Under the pieces are notes generated by a model, which was not told the origin of the DNA, searched no databases, and was given only the letters and a program-made list of their open reading frames with translations. Both the position numbers and the translations under genes were made by a program. A DNA stretch of 64,000 nucleotides from Pararge aegeria (lineage: Eukaryota; Arthropoda; Insecta; Lepidoptera; Nymphalidae). Positions 34,201 to 43,232 of the stretch are shown here, piece after piece; position 1 is the stretch's first letter, and every line of letters begins with the position of its first letter. The stretch lies in the NCBI RefSeq assembly GCF_905163445.1, contig NC_053202.1, positions 2,542,001 through 2,606,000 on the forward strand, read 5' to 3'.

Positions 34201-37200
34201 TTTCGGTTTCATTGAGAAGTCTTAGAGGCAGTACATAATGTCCCTTTAAAGCCTGTGAAGTATTATTTTGGTTTTAATTTACACGTTGTATATGAACGTC
34301 TTCTGACTATTTTTGTAAGGAATAAATATTGTATGTCTTATTATAAACATATAAACAGACACTGGAAAACATTCATGTTTATCACACAAAAAACATAGAT
34401 TGTAACATAAAATTTCTTTACAGTTCCGAAAAACGAAGCCTGTATAGCCAAGCCGAAGATCTCTACAGGTCGGCCCTAAAACTCTTAGGGCCCAGAGAAT
34501 TTTGCGGGGCCACTTCAGTATGGGATCTCGTATCCTGGGAACTGTCCTGCCACCTTTACACCAGGGCTGTGCTGATGCAGGACTCTCCGGGTGTTTATGC
34601 GAATGTGAGTATTTTAACTACTATGAATCCCACTTCTGATGATCATAAATGTGAGATATCATCCATTTATTGAACGAAAGGACCATACACGGGACCTAGT
34701 TGTGTCAGGCAATAATGTTATATCTTAGAAGTCGTGTCGCTTCAGCAGATCAGAATACAGTTCTCACCACACGGGTGTTTGAGGACATAGCCAAAAAAGT
34801 AAATTCCACATATACATACATAGTAAATATTTATTTATTTATTTCCGAAACGTTATCGCTTACTATGGGCCTCATAAGAATGTTCAAGTGTCACTCAGCG
34901 GGCGATGGAGAGAGCTATGCTACGAGTATGTCTACATGACCAAATAAGAAATGAGGAGATCCGTAGAAGAACTAGAGTTACCGACATAGCTCAGTGAGTC
35001 GCGAAGCTGGAGTGGCAATGTGCGGAGCACAGAGCTCGGAGAACCGATGGAAGTTTAAGCTGCTGGAATGGCGACCTTGAACCGGTAAACGTAGCGAAGG
35101 TCGGTCCAACGAGGTGGAAAAATGACATCAGGCGAGTCGCTGGAAGCAAGCGGCCCACGACCGTGAAAGTCAAAAGTCAAAGTTAAAAATATCTTTATTC
35201 AAGTAGGCCCATAGGTGGCACTTTTGATGCAAACATAAGAATTACACGGCAGTGAGATGATGGCGATAACCATCCGTAAACTTAAATCTAAAGCTACGAG
35301 GGTTCCAAACGCGTCCTGGTCTAAAAAGAAGCCCACAACAAACTTAGCTGGGTGTTTTTTTTGTTATCACCATCTCACAATGTTATTTAAAATTATTAGA
35401 AGAGCAACCTGGTTAGAGCAATAATATACACCCAAGCTTTGCACCGTGGATTGTGGACCTACAAAAGACCTACGTCCAGCAGCGGACGACAGTAGTTTTT
35501 AACCTATCTTCAGATTTTATTAAAAAATTTAATGTATAATCATAATTATTTATTGCAAAATACGCGTCAATAAGGTTTTACATGTTGGTTTAAGGTACAG
35601 TGTATTGCCAGTAATTTGGCATGCAATGTTACAAAATAAATACAACTGCCCAACTAAATGATGTCAAAAGAATATAATAATAACACTTATATTACTAAAT
35701 TGTCACATTAATTATTAGATTCAAATCTTAATTTAAACATAACATTTGCAAGATGAATTCGTCAACTTCCGCCATACTGTACCACAGAGATATATAAATA
35801 AAATAAAAAAAGTGTGGGTCAGCTCCGACGCACGACTGGAGTTTACTCCTTAAGTACGATTTCTAAACATAATCAAAAAGAGTTTATTTAGCTGAATAAA
35901 GATTTATACCATATGAAAGGGTAAATTTCATATCCTGTGGTAATGACAAGGTTGCTTGGAAGCATCTTTTAGCTCTCACAAGATAGAAAAATGAATGTTA
36001 AAATGCAAAATGTAAATTGTTGATGTTGGAAAAGAGCAACTGCTGAGTTTCTTGCCGGCTTCTTCTCGGTAGAATTTGCCTTCCGAACCGGTGGTAGAAT
36101 CACTACAAACAGACAGACTTGACGTTTCAAAAGTGCCTATATTAGGCCTACTTGAAATAAATGAAATTTGAATTTGTGCAATTTATTCCCACACGGCGGA
36201 AGTGTAACTTCATAAAAGTAGCCTACGGGAGATCGAGGTGGATGTAGAGTGGAACTGGACATGGTAACAAGAATAGGAAAAATAAGTAAATTAAACGAAA
36301 GCGACGTTGCATGTTTGCGCATCACAGTTGCCGGGCATGCAACGTCGCAAAGCGAAAACGTAACGAGGTCATTCATCAGTTGATTTTACTCCTCACATTT
36401 TTCTCATACCGGGCGCCTTATATTTGAAAATCGATTCTTAAGGAGTAAACTCCATAGATAGACATATTCAAAAATGCTGTTAAAGCCCATTATCTTGAGC
36501 AATAAAGACGACAGTGATTAACTCTTACTCATATTTAAGTATGTTTTAGTATATATTAGTTTATTATTTTTTAAATTTATTATTATTAGTATTTTATGTG
36601 TGTAATCTTGATAAGTATTAGTGTGTAATTGTTCGTAAGTATGTATATAATAATAATACACCCCACCAATCGGTTTCCCTTGGTTTTCCTAATCCTAAGG
36701 TTGCCTGGAAGAGATCGCTACTAAGCGACAAGGCCGCCCTTTGTATCCTACTTTTTAAGTTTATTTTTGTTGCGTCCATTGTTCTTTTTTACTATTTGTG
36801 GTGTACATATAAAGTGTATGAATGAATAAACTCCAATAATGGGCGTTCCTAATTTGTTGCAGGAAGTAACAGAAGTAGCGGAAGCCTTTAAACACGCTCT
36901 AAAGTACTGCTTGTTGAGTCCGGGGCCGCGCCAGTACTTGTACCAGTTCCGAGCCGCCATGATATACCATCGACTGGGCTCTCTGTACCATTCGCAATAC
37001 AGGTAATCTTCATACCCAACTTAATACCCTATTTTTTACAGGTGTACCCTTTACTAGCGGCTAACTAGCTTTTACTAGCGGCTTCGCTCGCGTGGTTATT
37101 CGAAGAACTTATCAAATTATTAAAACGTTTGGCACTTCGCTAGAAGGTGACTCGTAATCTGATAATTAGGTACCCCAACTTTGTTTTCTAAGTTCCTTAA

Positions 37201-40200
37201 ATATTAACATTGGTAATGTAAGTTTCTATTTCAAATTCAAATTCAGAATTTCTTTATTCATGTAGGCCTATCACAGGCACTTATGAAGCTTTCTATTTAA
37301 ATTTTATTATTATAAATTTACATATATTTTAATAATGCTTGTATAAAATTGAGTTATCGTACATTAGTAACCTAAGGCTAGCTTTATTCATAACTATAAT
37401 ACATGTAATTTTGTTGGTAGTTCTAATATAAATAAATAAAAATAAATAAATAAACTTTGCCAGGAGACGTGGTTTTTAGCATAGAGATTTATGAGCTACA
37501 TGGGCTACTTTTTAAACCGGATAAATTCAGTCAAGCGCGAGCGTCAGCGCAAGCGTATCTTTCCACAGGAACTGTGCAGTTTTCCCTGGTAAAAAATAGC
37601 ATATGTCACTCTCCGGCCCATAAACTATCTGTATGCAAAAAATAACACCAATCCGTTGCTCTGTTGCTGCATTATTGTTGGATAAACAAACACACTTTCG
37701 CAATTATAATATTAGTATGGATTAAGCTTAATTTGCATAATATGACATTGCGCAAAGTAACGTCACGCCTGCTTCAATCCAATAGAAATTTCATTTATTT
37801 CAAGTAGGCCTAATGTAAAAACTTTTGAAACGTCAAGTATGGCTAAGCTAAAGCTCTAATTTGCCTATGACTTCACGAGGGCGGCCATTACACCCGGCGA
37901 TCGTTCGTGGGAAATACTTTATCAACTGTCAACAGCTAATAAGCGTGTCGCTTACTTGTTGGGATTTTTAAAAAAAAATCTGCTGTCAAAAGCGTCAAAA
38001 GTGTCGCTAACTTGTCGGGAATTTGTAAAAAAAAAACCCGCTGTCAAAAGCTTATAAGTTGTTAACCATTGCCTACAGTAGGTACTGTGAGAAATGTACT
38101 AGCACCATGGCTTTGGCTTAAATTTATTGTGTAAGAAGATAGCATAATTACTAGCAGGTAAAACTTTAAAATAGTTATAATTTTGTTTTATGTTTTTGAA
38201 CTTTCTTTTGGCGCATTATGGAAAAATTATGAGGGTAAATTTTTACGATGCGTGCGCACGCCGTCACGAAACACCGACACCCTGAAGTTAGCAATAATCG
38301 ACATTTTAGTTTTTCAAAAAAAAGGTATGGCAGTGTACACTTTCAATTGTCAAAGTCTGCGGTCGCATTCCGGTGATTCATTTGCACAAAAATCTTTTAA
38401 TGTTGAGCGAAACTTGGTTGTCCGATAATTAGATAACCAGATAATGCGTTATACAAAATCTTTAGTTTTAAATACCTTTTGTCTATTGTTAGTGTCGTTT
38501 TTTTCTACAAACGTAGATAATTTTTTTCTCTAAGGCCAAAGATAACATTTTTGATAAGATTTTTATCTTGTTACGCCAAATAAGTATTAACTTCTAACGC
38601 TTGTAAATTCAAATTCAAAATTTCTTTATTCATGTAGGCCTATCACAGTCACTTATGAAGCGTTCATACATATATGTTTACATAATTGTAAGGGGATGGT
38701 GATAACTTCGTACGCCAACTTAAACCTAAAGCTACGAGGTTTCCAAACGCGCCCTGGTCTAAGAAGAGCCCACAACAAACTTAGCCGGGTGAAGTACATA
38801 AGTACACATACTTTCTTTTTATTTTTTCTATTTTTGTTCTCGTTTTAATCTGTATAATTTGAACTACTATGTATTTAATTTGTGTAATTTGTGTTGACCG
38901 TACTGATCGAATTAAAATAAATAAATAAATAAGGGTTTTGTTGTCAGGATAACTCAGGAAGAGGGTCCCCGTCGCCGTAGTCTGCTCAACGCCACGTGCA
39001 GCCAGTACGAGAAGGCGGCGATGCAATTCGCGGTTCTGGAAGACGCCGCAATGTTCCTCACCGTGCGCCTTGAGCACGTGGCCGCGCTCGAGACCCACGC
39101 AGCCGGTGAGCGCTACCTTACACAGCCGTCATCAGCGTGCACCTCATACATGCACTAAAGCACTCATTATCATCACCCACTATTAAACATAGGTCTTTTG
39201 TAGAGAGTTCCAAAATCCACGGTCCTGGGCCGCTTGTTTCCAGCGGCTGCCAGCGACTTTTAACGTTTGACATCGTCTGTCCACGTCGCGGATTAAATAT
39301 TTTTTTAAAACTCCTTCCACATGTTTATCAAATGAATGGGCTTGATTGGTAGAATAATGAAAAGGGATGACGAATATTATCCAACAAAATGGAAACTAAA
39401 CATTTGAAAATTATTTTTGTGTCTGAACAATGACCCAGATTGATGAGCCATATCAAAGTCAAAAATATTTTTATTCAAGTAGGCCCATAGGTGGCACTTT
39501 TGATGCGTACATAAGAATTACACGGTAGTGAGATGATGGCTATAACGATTTTCGTAAACTTATAACTAAAGCTACGAGGGGTCTATACGCGTCCTGGTCT
39601 AGGAAGAAGCCCACAACAAACTTAGCCGGGTGTTTTTTTTTGTTATCACCATCTCACATTGTTATTTAAAATTATTAGACAAGAAACCTTGTAAGAGCAA
39701 CAATTCACACCCAAGCTTTTTTATCGATTACGCAGTCCTTTATACTATAATAGGACTTTTCAATAAGCTTACGTTTAATACAAACTTTGAACTTTTTAAG
39801 AGACATCTCCAAGATGTCAATGGGTAGTTTATTGAAATCATATTAAGCTATTACATTATTAAATGAATAAAATCTTATAACAAAATACAAACAACCTGGG
39901 AAAAACTATGTCTCGCGATATGGGCTAAGAGTTAATTCTCATTACTTGGTTACAGTATCACCGAACGTAAAGCTGAAGTCTCTCCAAAACGCGATAGAAC
40001 TTCTTCGCCAATGCCACTCCATCATGAAAGTGCTGAAAGAAAAAGACCCTGAAGAACAGAGAGATACTCCCAAACCTGAGGAGGCGGACGAGAAGACCCT
40101 GAGAAACGAACATAGTCTACTAGCCCTGTATGAAAATCGCCTGCATTACATATTAAAAAATATAATTCAGTACTGCATAACAAAAACCAATAAAGACTAT

Positions 40201-40338
40201 GAAAAAATTACGGATATGTATAAAAAATTGTATTGTGCTAGCTTGAGGATTAAAAAGAATGACGATGTGCGGCTATACGCGTCCAGTATATGCGATGTTT
40301 TGGTGTCTATGGATGTAATTAGTAAAGATTTTGAGTAG
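17855..40338 (+). CDS. EDRF1: Erythroid differentiation-related factor 1 homologue, 17 coding exons
   Basis: Exons: 17855-17896, 18993-19174, 20020-20128, 22392-22529, 23480-23615, 24181-24709, 25291-25466, 26716-26879, 27803-27943, 28567-28695, 29805-30462, 31431-31598, 32202-32421, 34424-34604, 36863-37002, 38948-39105, 39956-40338. All are GT-AG and the phases close to 3654 nt, 1217 residues (human EDRF1 is about 1240). The conserved N-terminal signature LQCNTDINLPPSNW (exon 2) is followed by GEVDVISDAECIKKLLK (exon 3), MMVHRVENTLLLDD (exon 4) and a long conserved block in exon 6. Exon 8 is acidic. Exon 11 has a basic KR-rich patch, a possible nuclear signal. Exons 11-17 are helical and fit the TPR-bearing C-terminal half known in the human protein. 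The start lies in AACCATGG, a good context. The human protein has been linked to globin and GATA1-dependent expression; its insect role is not something I can state. Exons 12-17 are duplicated downstream. Confidence 0.92.
19375..19498 (+). pseudogene. EDRF1: Decayed duplicate of part of EDRF1 exon 2
   Basis: The frame reads LLCNIDITWPSFISGGID followed by a GLK...LTR block. It aligns without gaps to exon 2 over 34 residues, with 18 identical, ending at a donor-like AG|GTTATC. An acceptor-like TTTTTCTAG sits at 19358-19366. Splicing exon 1 to it, or exon 2 to it, would meet a stop codon within a short distance because of phase, so it is not a usable alternative exon. It is an old tandem exon duplication that has drifted. 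Confidence 0.75.
19590..19725 (+). mobile_element. RTE LINE fragment in EDRF1 intron 2
   Basis: Words matching the RTE protein preserved at 33660-33770 are visible: 'CCTCATAAGAATGG', 'GAGAGAGCTATGC', and a frame giving GVSLRDQIKNVEIHRRT. It is a short, isolated piece and is not coding. Confidence 0.7.
20340..20830 (-). mobile_element. LINE family B, 3' part with the end of its RT ORF
   Basis: Minus strand: 20513-20800 encodes about 95 residues of a reverse-transcriptase C-terminus (VRFYNMIPKVILDLPIHTFK then NDKVDW), followed by the family-B tail to 20340. It lies in EDRF1 intron 3, antisense to the gene, and is 5'-truncated. Confidence 0.7.
20935..21500 (-). mobile_element. LINE family A, 3' part of the RT ORF and tail
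   Basis: Minus strand: 21198-21497 encodes SHGILLWGNAADIGTIFVLQ and KRAVRAFYKMDLRESLRDKF, the conserved region downstream of the Jockey/CR1 reverse-transcriptase palm. The family-A tail runs down to 20935. Frame breaks separate the two parts, so the copy is dead. It lies beside the family-B copy in EDRF1 intron 3. Confidence 0.75.
21545..21770 (+). mobile_element. SINE family C body fragment
   Basis: Contains 'GTCCACCAATCCGCACTGGG' and 'CCTTCGCATTGTGGGAGGAA' ending in GATGATAATGATT. It shares its core with 7970-8225 on the other strand. No tRNA head remains. Confidence 0.5.
21795..21955 (-). mobile_element. Helitron-like fragment
   Basis: Minus strand: ends with '...GCCGGGACAGCTAGTTTATA', a CTAG-type terminus, preceded by 'GAACGGCTGGACCAATTTTT'. 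It matches 60691-60850 on the plus strand. Confidence 0.5.
21965..22265 (-). mobile_element. SINE-like lepidopteran repeat
   Basis: Relative of 2745-3095 in the opposite orientation, with phrases such as 'AAGGTAGCCTATGCTCTTTT' on the minus strand and an end containing 'TCTGCCCGCGACTTTGTC'. It abuts the minisatellite at 22266-22372. Confidence 0.5.
22266..22372. repeat. GCTAGATA-type minisatellite beside EDRF1 exon 4
   Basis: About 100 bp of alternating AAGCTAGAT and AGATAGCTAG units with a unit near 20 bp. It ends only about 20 bp before the exon 4 acceptor, so it occupies the place where the branch point should lie. Confidence 0.85.
22634..22940 (-). mobile_element. Diverged LINE family A fragment
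   Basis: Minus-strand copy of the family-A 3' region: 'AACTTAGCCGG', 'ATTCACACCCAAGC', 'GGGACATCTC' and 'TTTATTTTTGCTTCTAAT' occur in the family order. More diverged than the other copies. Confidence 0.55.
23060..23400 (+). mobile_element. R2-like (restriction-endonuclease type) LINE 3' fragment
   Basis: The frame reads KVSKYLDLAHEITATWSVES and continues VIVPSVVSVTGLLAKSFDQH, then a WIKGRIQKAVVLETARIVRR block. This is the C-terminal tail after the PD-(D/E)XK endonuclease of R2-type LINEs. The same tail occurs at 41246-41735 and 51636-52125. The insert lies in EDRF1 intron 4. The R2 group assignment is from protein wording only. Confidence 0.65.
23723..23895 (-). mobile_element. Truncated Metulj-like SINE
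   Basis: Minus-strand SINE body and tail ('GAAAATGTTTGTGTGATAAA', 'GGGTGTTTATCTGTATATTA', 'CCCATAACGTGTG') with a damaged tRNA head. Lies in EDRF1 intron 5. Confidence 0.6.
25196..25233. repeat. CT dinucleotide tract upstream of EDRF1 exon 7
   Basis: A TCTC tract of about 35 bp lies about 60 bp before the exon 7 acceptor in intron 6. Confidence 0.8.
25940..26305 (-). mobile_element. LINE fragment encoding an RNase H-like C-terminus
   Basis: Minus-strand frame (26033-26278) reads MVGLITGHSSLNRHLSIIGV, then a Cys/His cluster CRACMEKNETPTHVMLEC, ending GFWNELGWLE. That order (TGH...LNRHL, then C-x2-C...H...C) is the end of the RNase H and finger region of R1/I-type LINE polyproteins. A TCT microsatellite marks its outer end near 25955. 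It lies in EDRF1 intron 7, antisense to the gene. Confidence 0.7.
27015..27120 (-). mobile_element. RTE LINE 3' terminus
   Basis: Minus strand: ends in a GATGATGATGATT tail, preceded by 'CAGCTGTGGACATAC', the counterpart of the protein end QQWTSIG at 34039. Short RTE ends with (GATG)n-type tails are typical of this group. Confidence 0.65.
27357..27545 (+). mobile_element. LINE family A tail
   Basis: Plus-strand family-A tail from CCGGCTAAGTTTGTTGTGGG to 'CTACTTGAATAAAGATATTT', followed by short TTGACTTTGA repeats. Directly upstream (27260-27356) is a dispersed repeat with 'AGGTGGACGCGTTAATTATA' that recurs at 61291-61405. Confidence 0.65.
28065..28535 (+). repeat. Composite repeat: CTAG-ended element joined to a SINE tail
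   Basis: 28065-28420 starts 'ACTAGCTATTGCCCGCGACT' and ends 'GAAGTCGCGCGGGTCCGCTA' followed by GTG, giving short inverted ends around a small open frame with no recognisable product. 28425-28535 is the 3' part of a Metulj-like SINE ('ACAAGCTACGCTTACTTTGG'). Both lie in EDRF1 intron 9, ending about 30 bp before exon 10. Confidence 0.45.
29560..29750 (-). mobile_element. SINE family C, minus strand with tRNA-like head
   Basis: Minus strand: the head contains a B-box-like 'CGAGTTCGAATCTCACGACG', and the body 'CTTAAGTTATGTGCG'. It lies in EDRF1 intron 10, ending about 55 bp before exon 11. Confidence 0.55.
30600..30855 (-). mobile_element. Metulj-like SINE spanning the left edge of the EDRF1 duplication
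   Basis: A near-complete minus-strand SINE: tail at 30620-30660, body to about 30770, tRNA-like head at 30774-30855 ('GAATCGAACCCACGGCCTTG', the complement of the B box). Similarity to the second duplication unit begins inside this element at about 30768-30774. Confidence 0.75.
32724..34046 (+). mobile_element. 5'-truncated RTE LINE inserted in EDRF1 intron 13
   Basis: Reverse-transcriptase sequence with motif A in DYEKAFDSVETW, motif B in RGVRQGDVISPKLF and motif C in RFADDVV. The uninterrupted frame runs 32975-34039 and ends QQWTSIG, then TGATGTGATG, a typical RTE tail. Upstream, 32718-32903 encodes the FKKGDNTLLKNYRPISLL part in a different frame, with a short deletion near 32895 separating the two, so the copy is not functional. 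A target-site duplication ACTTGTG(G/A)CA flanks it (32714-32723 and 34047-34056). The second duplication unit has the empty site with a single copy near 44423. Same strand as EDRF1. Confidence 0.9.
34852..35495 (+). mobile_element. Decayed RTE fragment interrupted by a LINE family A tail
   Basis: Degenerate RTE 3' sequence (34852-35166; 'ACTATGGGCCTCATAAGAAT', 'GCGGGCGATGGAGAGAGCTA') resumes at 35443-35495 ('AAAAGACCTACGTCCAGCAG'). Between them, 35167-35442 is a minus-strand family-A LINE tail. The word ACCGTG flanks the insert on both sides, a plausible short target-site duplication. The copy in unit 2 is at about 45226-45875. Confidence 0.75.
35836..36456. repeat. Long-range inverted repeat pair with an internal LINE end and hairpin
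   Basis: TGGAGTTTACTCCTTAAGTA at about 35836-35862 and its complement AAGGAGTAAACTCCA at 36428-36456 bracket a 620 bp segment. Inside are a family-B LINE end (35935-36172) and a strong hairpin at 36301-36347 (arms GCGACGTTGCATG and CATGCAACGTCGC). The whole arrangement is repeated in unit 2 at about 46215-46835. It could be a MITE that later received a LINE insertion. Confidence 0.55.
36695..36845 (+). mobile_element. LINE 3'-end family ending in AATGAATAAA
   Basis: Relative of 16640-16815 ('GGTTGCCTGGAAGAGATCGC', 'AAGCGACAAGGCCGCCCTTT'). It ends about 20 bp before EDRF1 exon 15. Confidence 0.5.
37240..37850. repeat. Cluster of SINE/LINE fragments in EDRF1 intron 15
   Basis: 37240-37290 is a short LINE tail ('TTTATTCATGTAGGCCTATC'). 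37440-37725 is a SINE-like copy ending TTATAATATTAGTATGGATT. 37785-37850 is an inverted family-B tip. The open frame at 37457-37645 lies inside the SINE-like copy and is not a gene. The same cluster is in unit 2 at about 47617-48227. Confidence 0.5.
38607..38793 (-). mobile_element. LINE family A tail variant
   Basis: Minus-strand tail ('AAGCTACGAGGTTTCCAAAC', 'AACAAACTTAGCCGGGTG'). Repeated at about 48990-49176. It lies in EDRF1 intron 15, about 150 bp before exon 16. Confidence 0.6.
39170..39836 (-). mobile_element. RTE fragment and LINE family A tail in EDRF1 intron 16
   Basis: 39170-39300 is a minus-strand RTE piece ('AGGTCTTTTGTAGAGAGTTC', the complement of the NSLQKTY coding region). 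39457-39836 is a family-A LINE 3' end including the last ~40 codons of its ORF region. Both recur in unit 2 at 49553-49685 and 49845-50226. Confidence 0.65.
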
Positions 40339-40732
40339 ACAAACTGCCGTTATTGTCTATGGTTATTCTATGTTTTAAGTCCAAGACATCAGACTGATTC
40401 TGAGAATCTCCTCACACACCTAATCCATTTGCAACCTAGCAATACCGAAAAATTCATCACAATTTTTTTAAATAATTTTAACGATTTCTCAATGTATGGT
40501 AGTAAATACTTTATGCATCTTAAAAAGTGATATTTTTCTATAACATATAAGGTGTCTCAGATATTAACGTCATAGGTTTTTTATATATATATTTATGATA
40601 ACAGTCACTACACACGTATATCACATGTTTTTGGCTTGATGTTGATTTCTGTGACAACTTGTATATATATACCTTTTTGTAAAAAAAACGTGTTTATTTT
40701 TCGAATGATTGTTAGTGCTAAGTAACTTATTA

Positions 40733-40738
40733 AAATAA
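40733..40738 (+). terminator. EDRF1: Candidate EDRF1 polyadenylation signal (unit 1)
   Basis: AATAAA about 395 bp after the exon 17 stop, followed within 30 bp by a T-rich stretch. The same hexamer is kept at 51123-51128 in unit 2. No earlier canonical hexamer was seen after the stop. Confidence 0.5.
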
Positions 40739-40839
40739 ATATTTTTGTCTTTGAATTAATTTTTTTCTTTTGTAATTTAATATTTTGGTCGGCAATTTAT
40801 AATTTGTGGGAGGCTTTGGCCGTGGCTAGTTACCACCCT

Positions 40840-41145
40840 ACCGACAAAAACGTGCCGCTACGCATGCCAGTGCGATGTCGCGTGGAAACCGATTAGGAGT
40901 ATGACTACCATACTCCATAACAGGTTAGCCCGCTACCATTTTAGACTGCATCACTTACCATAAGGTAAGATTGCAGTCAAGGGCTAACTTGTAGTGGAAT
41001 TAAAAAAACAAACATCTGGGAGAGATCGCTTTAGCGATAAAACGCCTTCGCACACCTAAACTAGTTTTTTATTATTTTCTATTTGTAAATGTGTTTCTTT
41101 GTATTTTGTTTTTGTGTGTGCAATAAAGAATTTAATAATAATAAT
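40840..41145 (+). repeat. Dispersed repeat and LINE 3'-end family
   Basis: 40840-40995 shares 'CATGCCAGTGCGATGTCG', 'AGGTTAGCCCGCTACCATTT' and 'GGGCTAACTTGTAGTGG' with 15146-15300. 41020-41145 is the CAATAAAG-ended tail. Present again at 51230-51535. Confidence 0.5.
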
Positions 41146-41245
41146 GCCTTATTAATAATAATAGTTTGATTAATCGATTTTAAGATGCCTTACTATAGGT
41201 ACGACCCGGAGTCAATCCGATCGTTCGTTCGTTCTTGAAAATAGC

Positions 41246-41735
41246 AGTGCATTGCTCTACTGGGATCGAACGATTATCACTGACAGGTATATTACAGCTA
41301 ATAGACCTGACATAGCGCTAGTCGATCGATCAGTGCGCCGTGCAATAATTGTTGACATTACTATTCCACATGACGATAATCTGGTGAAAGCTAAAAAGGA
41401 AAAAGTATCTAAATACTTGGACCTTGCTCACGAGATTACCGCCATGTGGAGTGTTGAGTCCACCGTTATTGTTCCGAGTGTCGTCTCAGTCAATGTCTTC
41501 TCGCGAAAAGCTTCGACCAACATCTTAAGAAGCTTTCGCTTGGTTGTTGGATCAAGGGTCGGCGACAGAAGGCAGTAGTCCTTGAAACGGCGCGTATTGT
41601 GAGGAGGTTCCTCACTCTGGAGCCCTGACGGCCGGTTGCTTGGGCATTCGAAAGCCCCGCGAGCGGAGGGTGGATGTTTTTTTTTTTATAAATTTTTAAT
41701 AGTTTTCTATTATTTTATTTTTAAGCATTGTTAAG
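41246..41735 (+). mobile_element. R2-like LINE fragment with restriction-endonuclease-like domain
   Basis: Frame 41252-41578 reads YWDRTIITDRYITANRPDIA then a VDITIP strand, the PD...D-x-T arrangement of the R2 endonuclease, followed by KVSKYLDLAHEITAMWSVES. A one-base shift after VVSVN breaks the frame before the WIKGR-type block. 5'-truncated. Copy in unit 2: 51636-52125. Confidence 0.7.
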
Positions 41736-42004
41736 AATTTAGATGCCTTTTAGAGCGTTGGTATCCGCTAAGGAAAGTGTTTGGGTTAGAATAAGTGTTG
41801 TAAGAATTAGATGCAGAGTAGCCGAGCTTTTTGTGACAGCCGGTGAAGTACTACCAGTTATTTCTGCCGCCAAGCAGCAGTGTTCCGGTGTGAAGCGCGC
41901 GGTTGCCGGTGTAATTACAGGTACATGAGGCCTAAAACCTACGCCTCTGGCTGACAAACACGTGGCGGAACTTTGTAGGGCATTTTCTCTGCATTTTTTT
42001 AAAT

Positions 42005-42253
42005 TTATAAATATACTACGACCATACACACATCGCCATCTAGCCCCAAAGTAAGCGTAGCTTGTGTTTACTAAGATGACTGATGAATATTTTTATGAAA
42101 AATATACATAAATAATAGCAATATACATATAAACACCCAGACAGTGAAAAACATTCATGCTCATCACACAAACATTTTCCAGTAGTGGGAATCGAACCCA
42201 CGGCCTTGGACTTAGAAAGCAGGGTCGCTGCCCTCTGCGCCAATCGGCCGTCA
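42005..42253 (-). mobile_element. Metulj-like SINE, near full length
   Basis: Minus strand: tRNA-like head at 42188-42253, body, and tail ending at the AAATATACTACGACC side. Copy in unit 2: 52395-52643. Confidence 0.75.
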
Positions 42254-42540
42254 TATTATTATAATTTAATATATAACTATAATAATATATATTATAATAC
42301 TTACTTAGCCCCCCTAAATCCTACTTTACGTCCGAGCTGAACATCTTGCCACGTGGGGGGCGGACACGCGTACAATCAAAACTTACGTGGCTAACAAAGT
42401 AGGTGACCCATGAACCAGTGACTCCTTGCTGAACAGGCGGGCGGGAGTCGGGGAACCCGAAGAGGGAGACGCAGAGGGAGGAGAAGAAGTACAGAACACC
42501 ATAATATAGATACATAGAAGGGGGTGTAGATATCTTTTTT

Positions 42541-42572
42541 AAAACGTCTTTTTAAACGTCTTTTTGCGTCTA
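42541..42572. other. Junction filler between duplication units
   Basis: Unit 1 ends with GTAGATATCTTTTTT. Unit 2 begins in AAACATTTTCCTGT. Between them lies an extra AAAACGTCTTTTT, AAACGTCTTTTT, GCGTCT stretch found at neither outer boundary. It is a short internally repeated insert of the kind left by error-prone end joining or template switching. The outer edges share the word TTTTCCTGT (30771-30779 and 52928-52936). Confidence 0.7.
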
Positions 42573-43232
42573 AACATTTTCCTGTTGTGGGAATCGAACC
42601 CACGGCCTTGGACTCAGAAAGCAGGGTCGCAGCCCACTGCGCCAGTCGGCCGTCAAATATTGTTTACATTCCATAAAAACTCCAGCAATTTTAGTGCCGG
42701 ATCTTGTTGTTAATGTTTGAAGACTTTTTTTTAATAATATATAAAATTTAAATAATCTTTCAAAATTCAACTAGCTTCAAAGATGTTTCTGATGCAGATC
42801 GGTTTTTTATCATTATTGCAACCGAGTAAAGAGGCACGAAGAGGGAGGAGGAAGAAAAAAATTAATAATATCGTCCAACTTCTGATTTGGAGATATATAA
42901 AGTGCAACAATCAAAATATTCATCCTATTTTCCATTTCGCATTGAGCCATACATAAGTCAGGAGAAAGAACAGAAAAATCTATCGATGAAGTTACAATGT
43001 TAACAACATCATTAGTATTATGATATATGCTTACGTCTTCAGCCGTTTAAATTTTGCAATGCATTTGAAGTTCGAATAAACTCGAATCAACCGTGGTTGG
43101 GACAAGAAAAAGACGGTGCGTAACGAAAAAATGTGACGCGTAACGAAAAAATGTTACACTAAATTTTTTTCCAACCCCGATAAAGAAGTTTCACTTCAAA
43201 AACGCGTTATTCATGAATATAATGGTTTCCAG

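Larger units (their letters stand above)
30774..42540 (+). repeat. Tandem duplication unit 1 (EDRF1 exons 12-17 and flanks)
   Basis: The block from the SINE head at 30774 to '...GTAGATATCTTTTTT' at 42540 reappears at 42573-52932 in the same order and orientation, including all introns and repeats. Unit 1 is longer by about 1.4 kb, mainly because of the RTE insertion at 32724-34046 and an imperfect local duplication just before it (32584-32723). The offset between units is 11802 up to exon 13 and 10364-10390 from exon 14 onward. Differences elsewhere are scattered substitutions and small indels. Confidence 0.95.

Noticed and set aside
37457..37645. 62-residue ORF present in both units (also 47834-48022) as a conserved gene
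   Set aside because: It lies within a SINE-like repeat; conservation between units only reflects the duplication.
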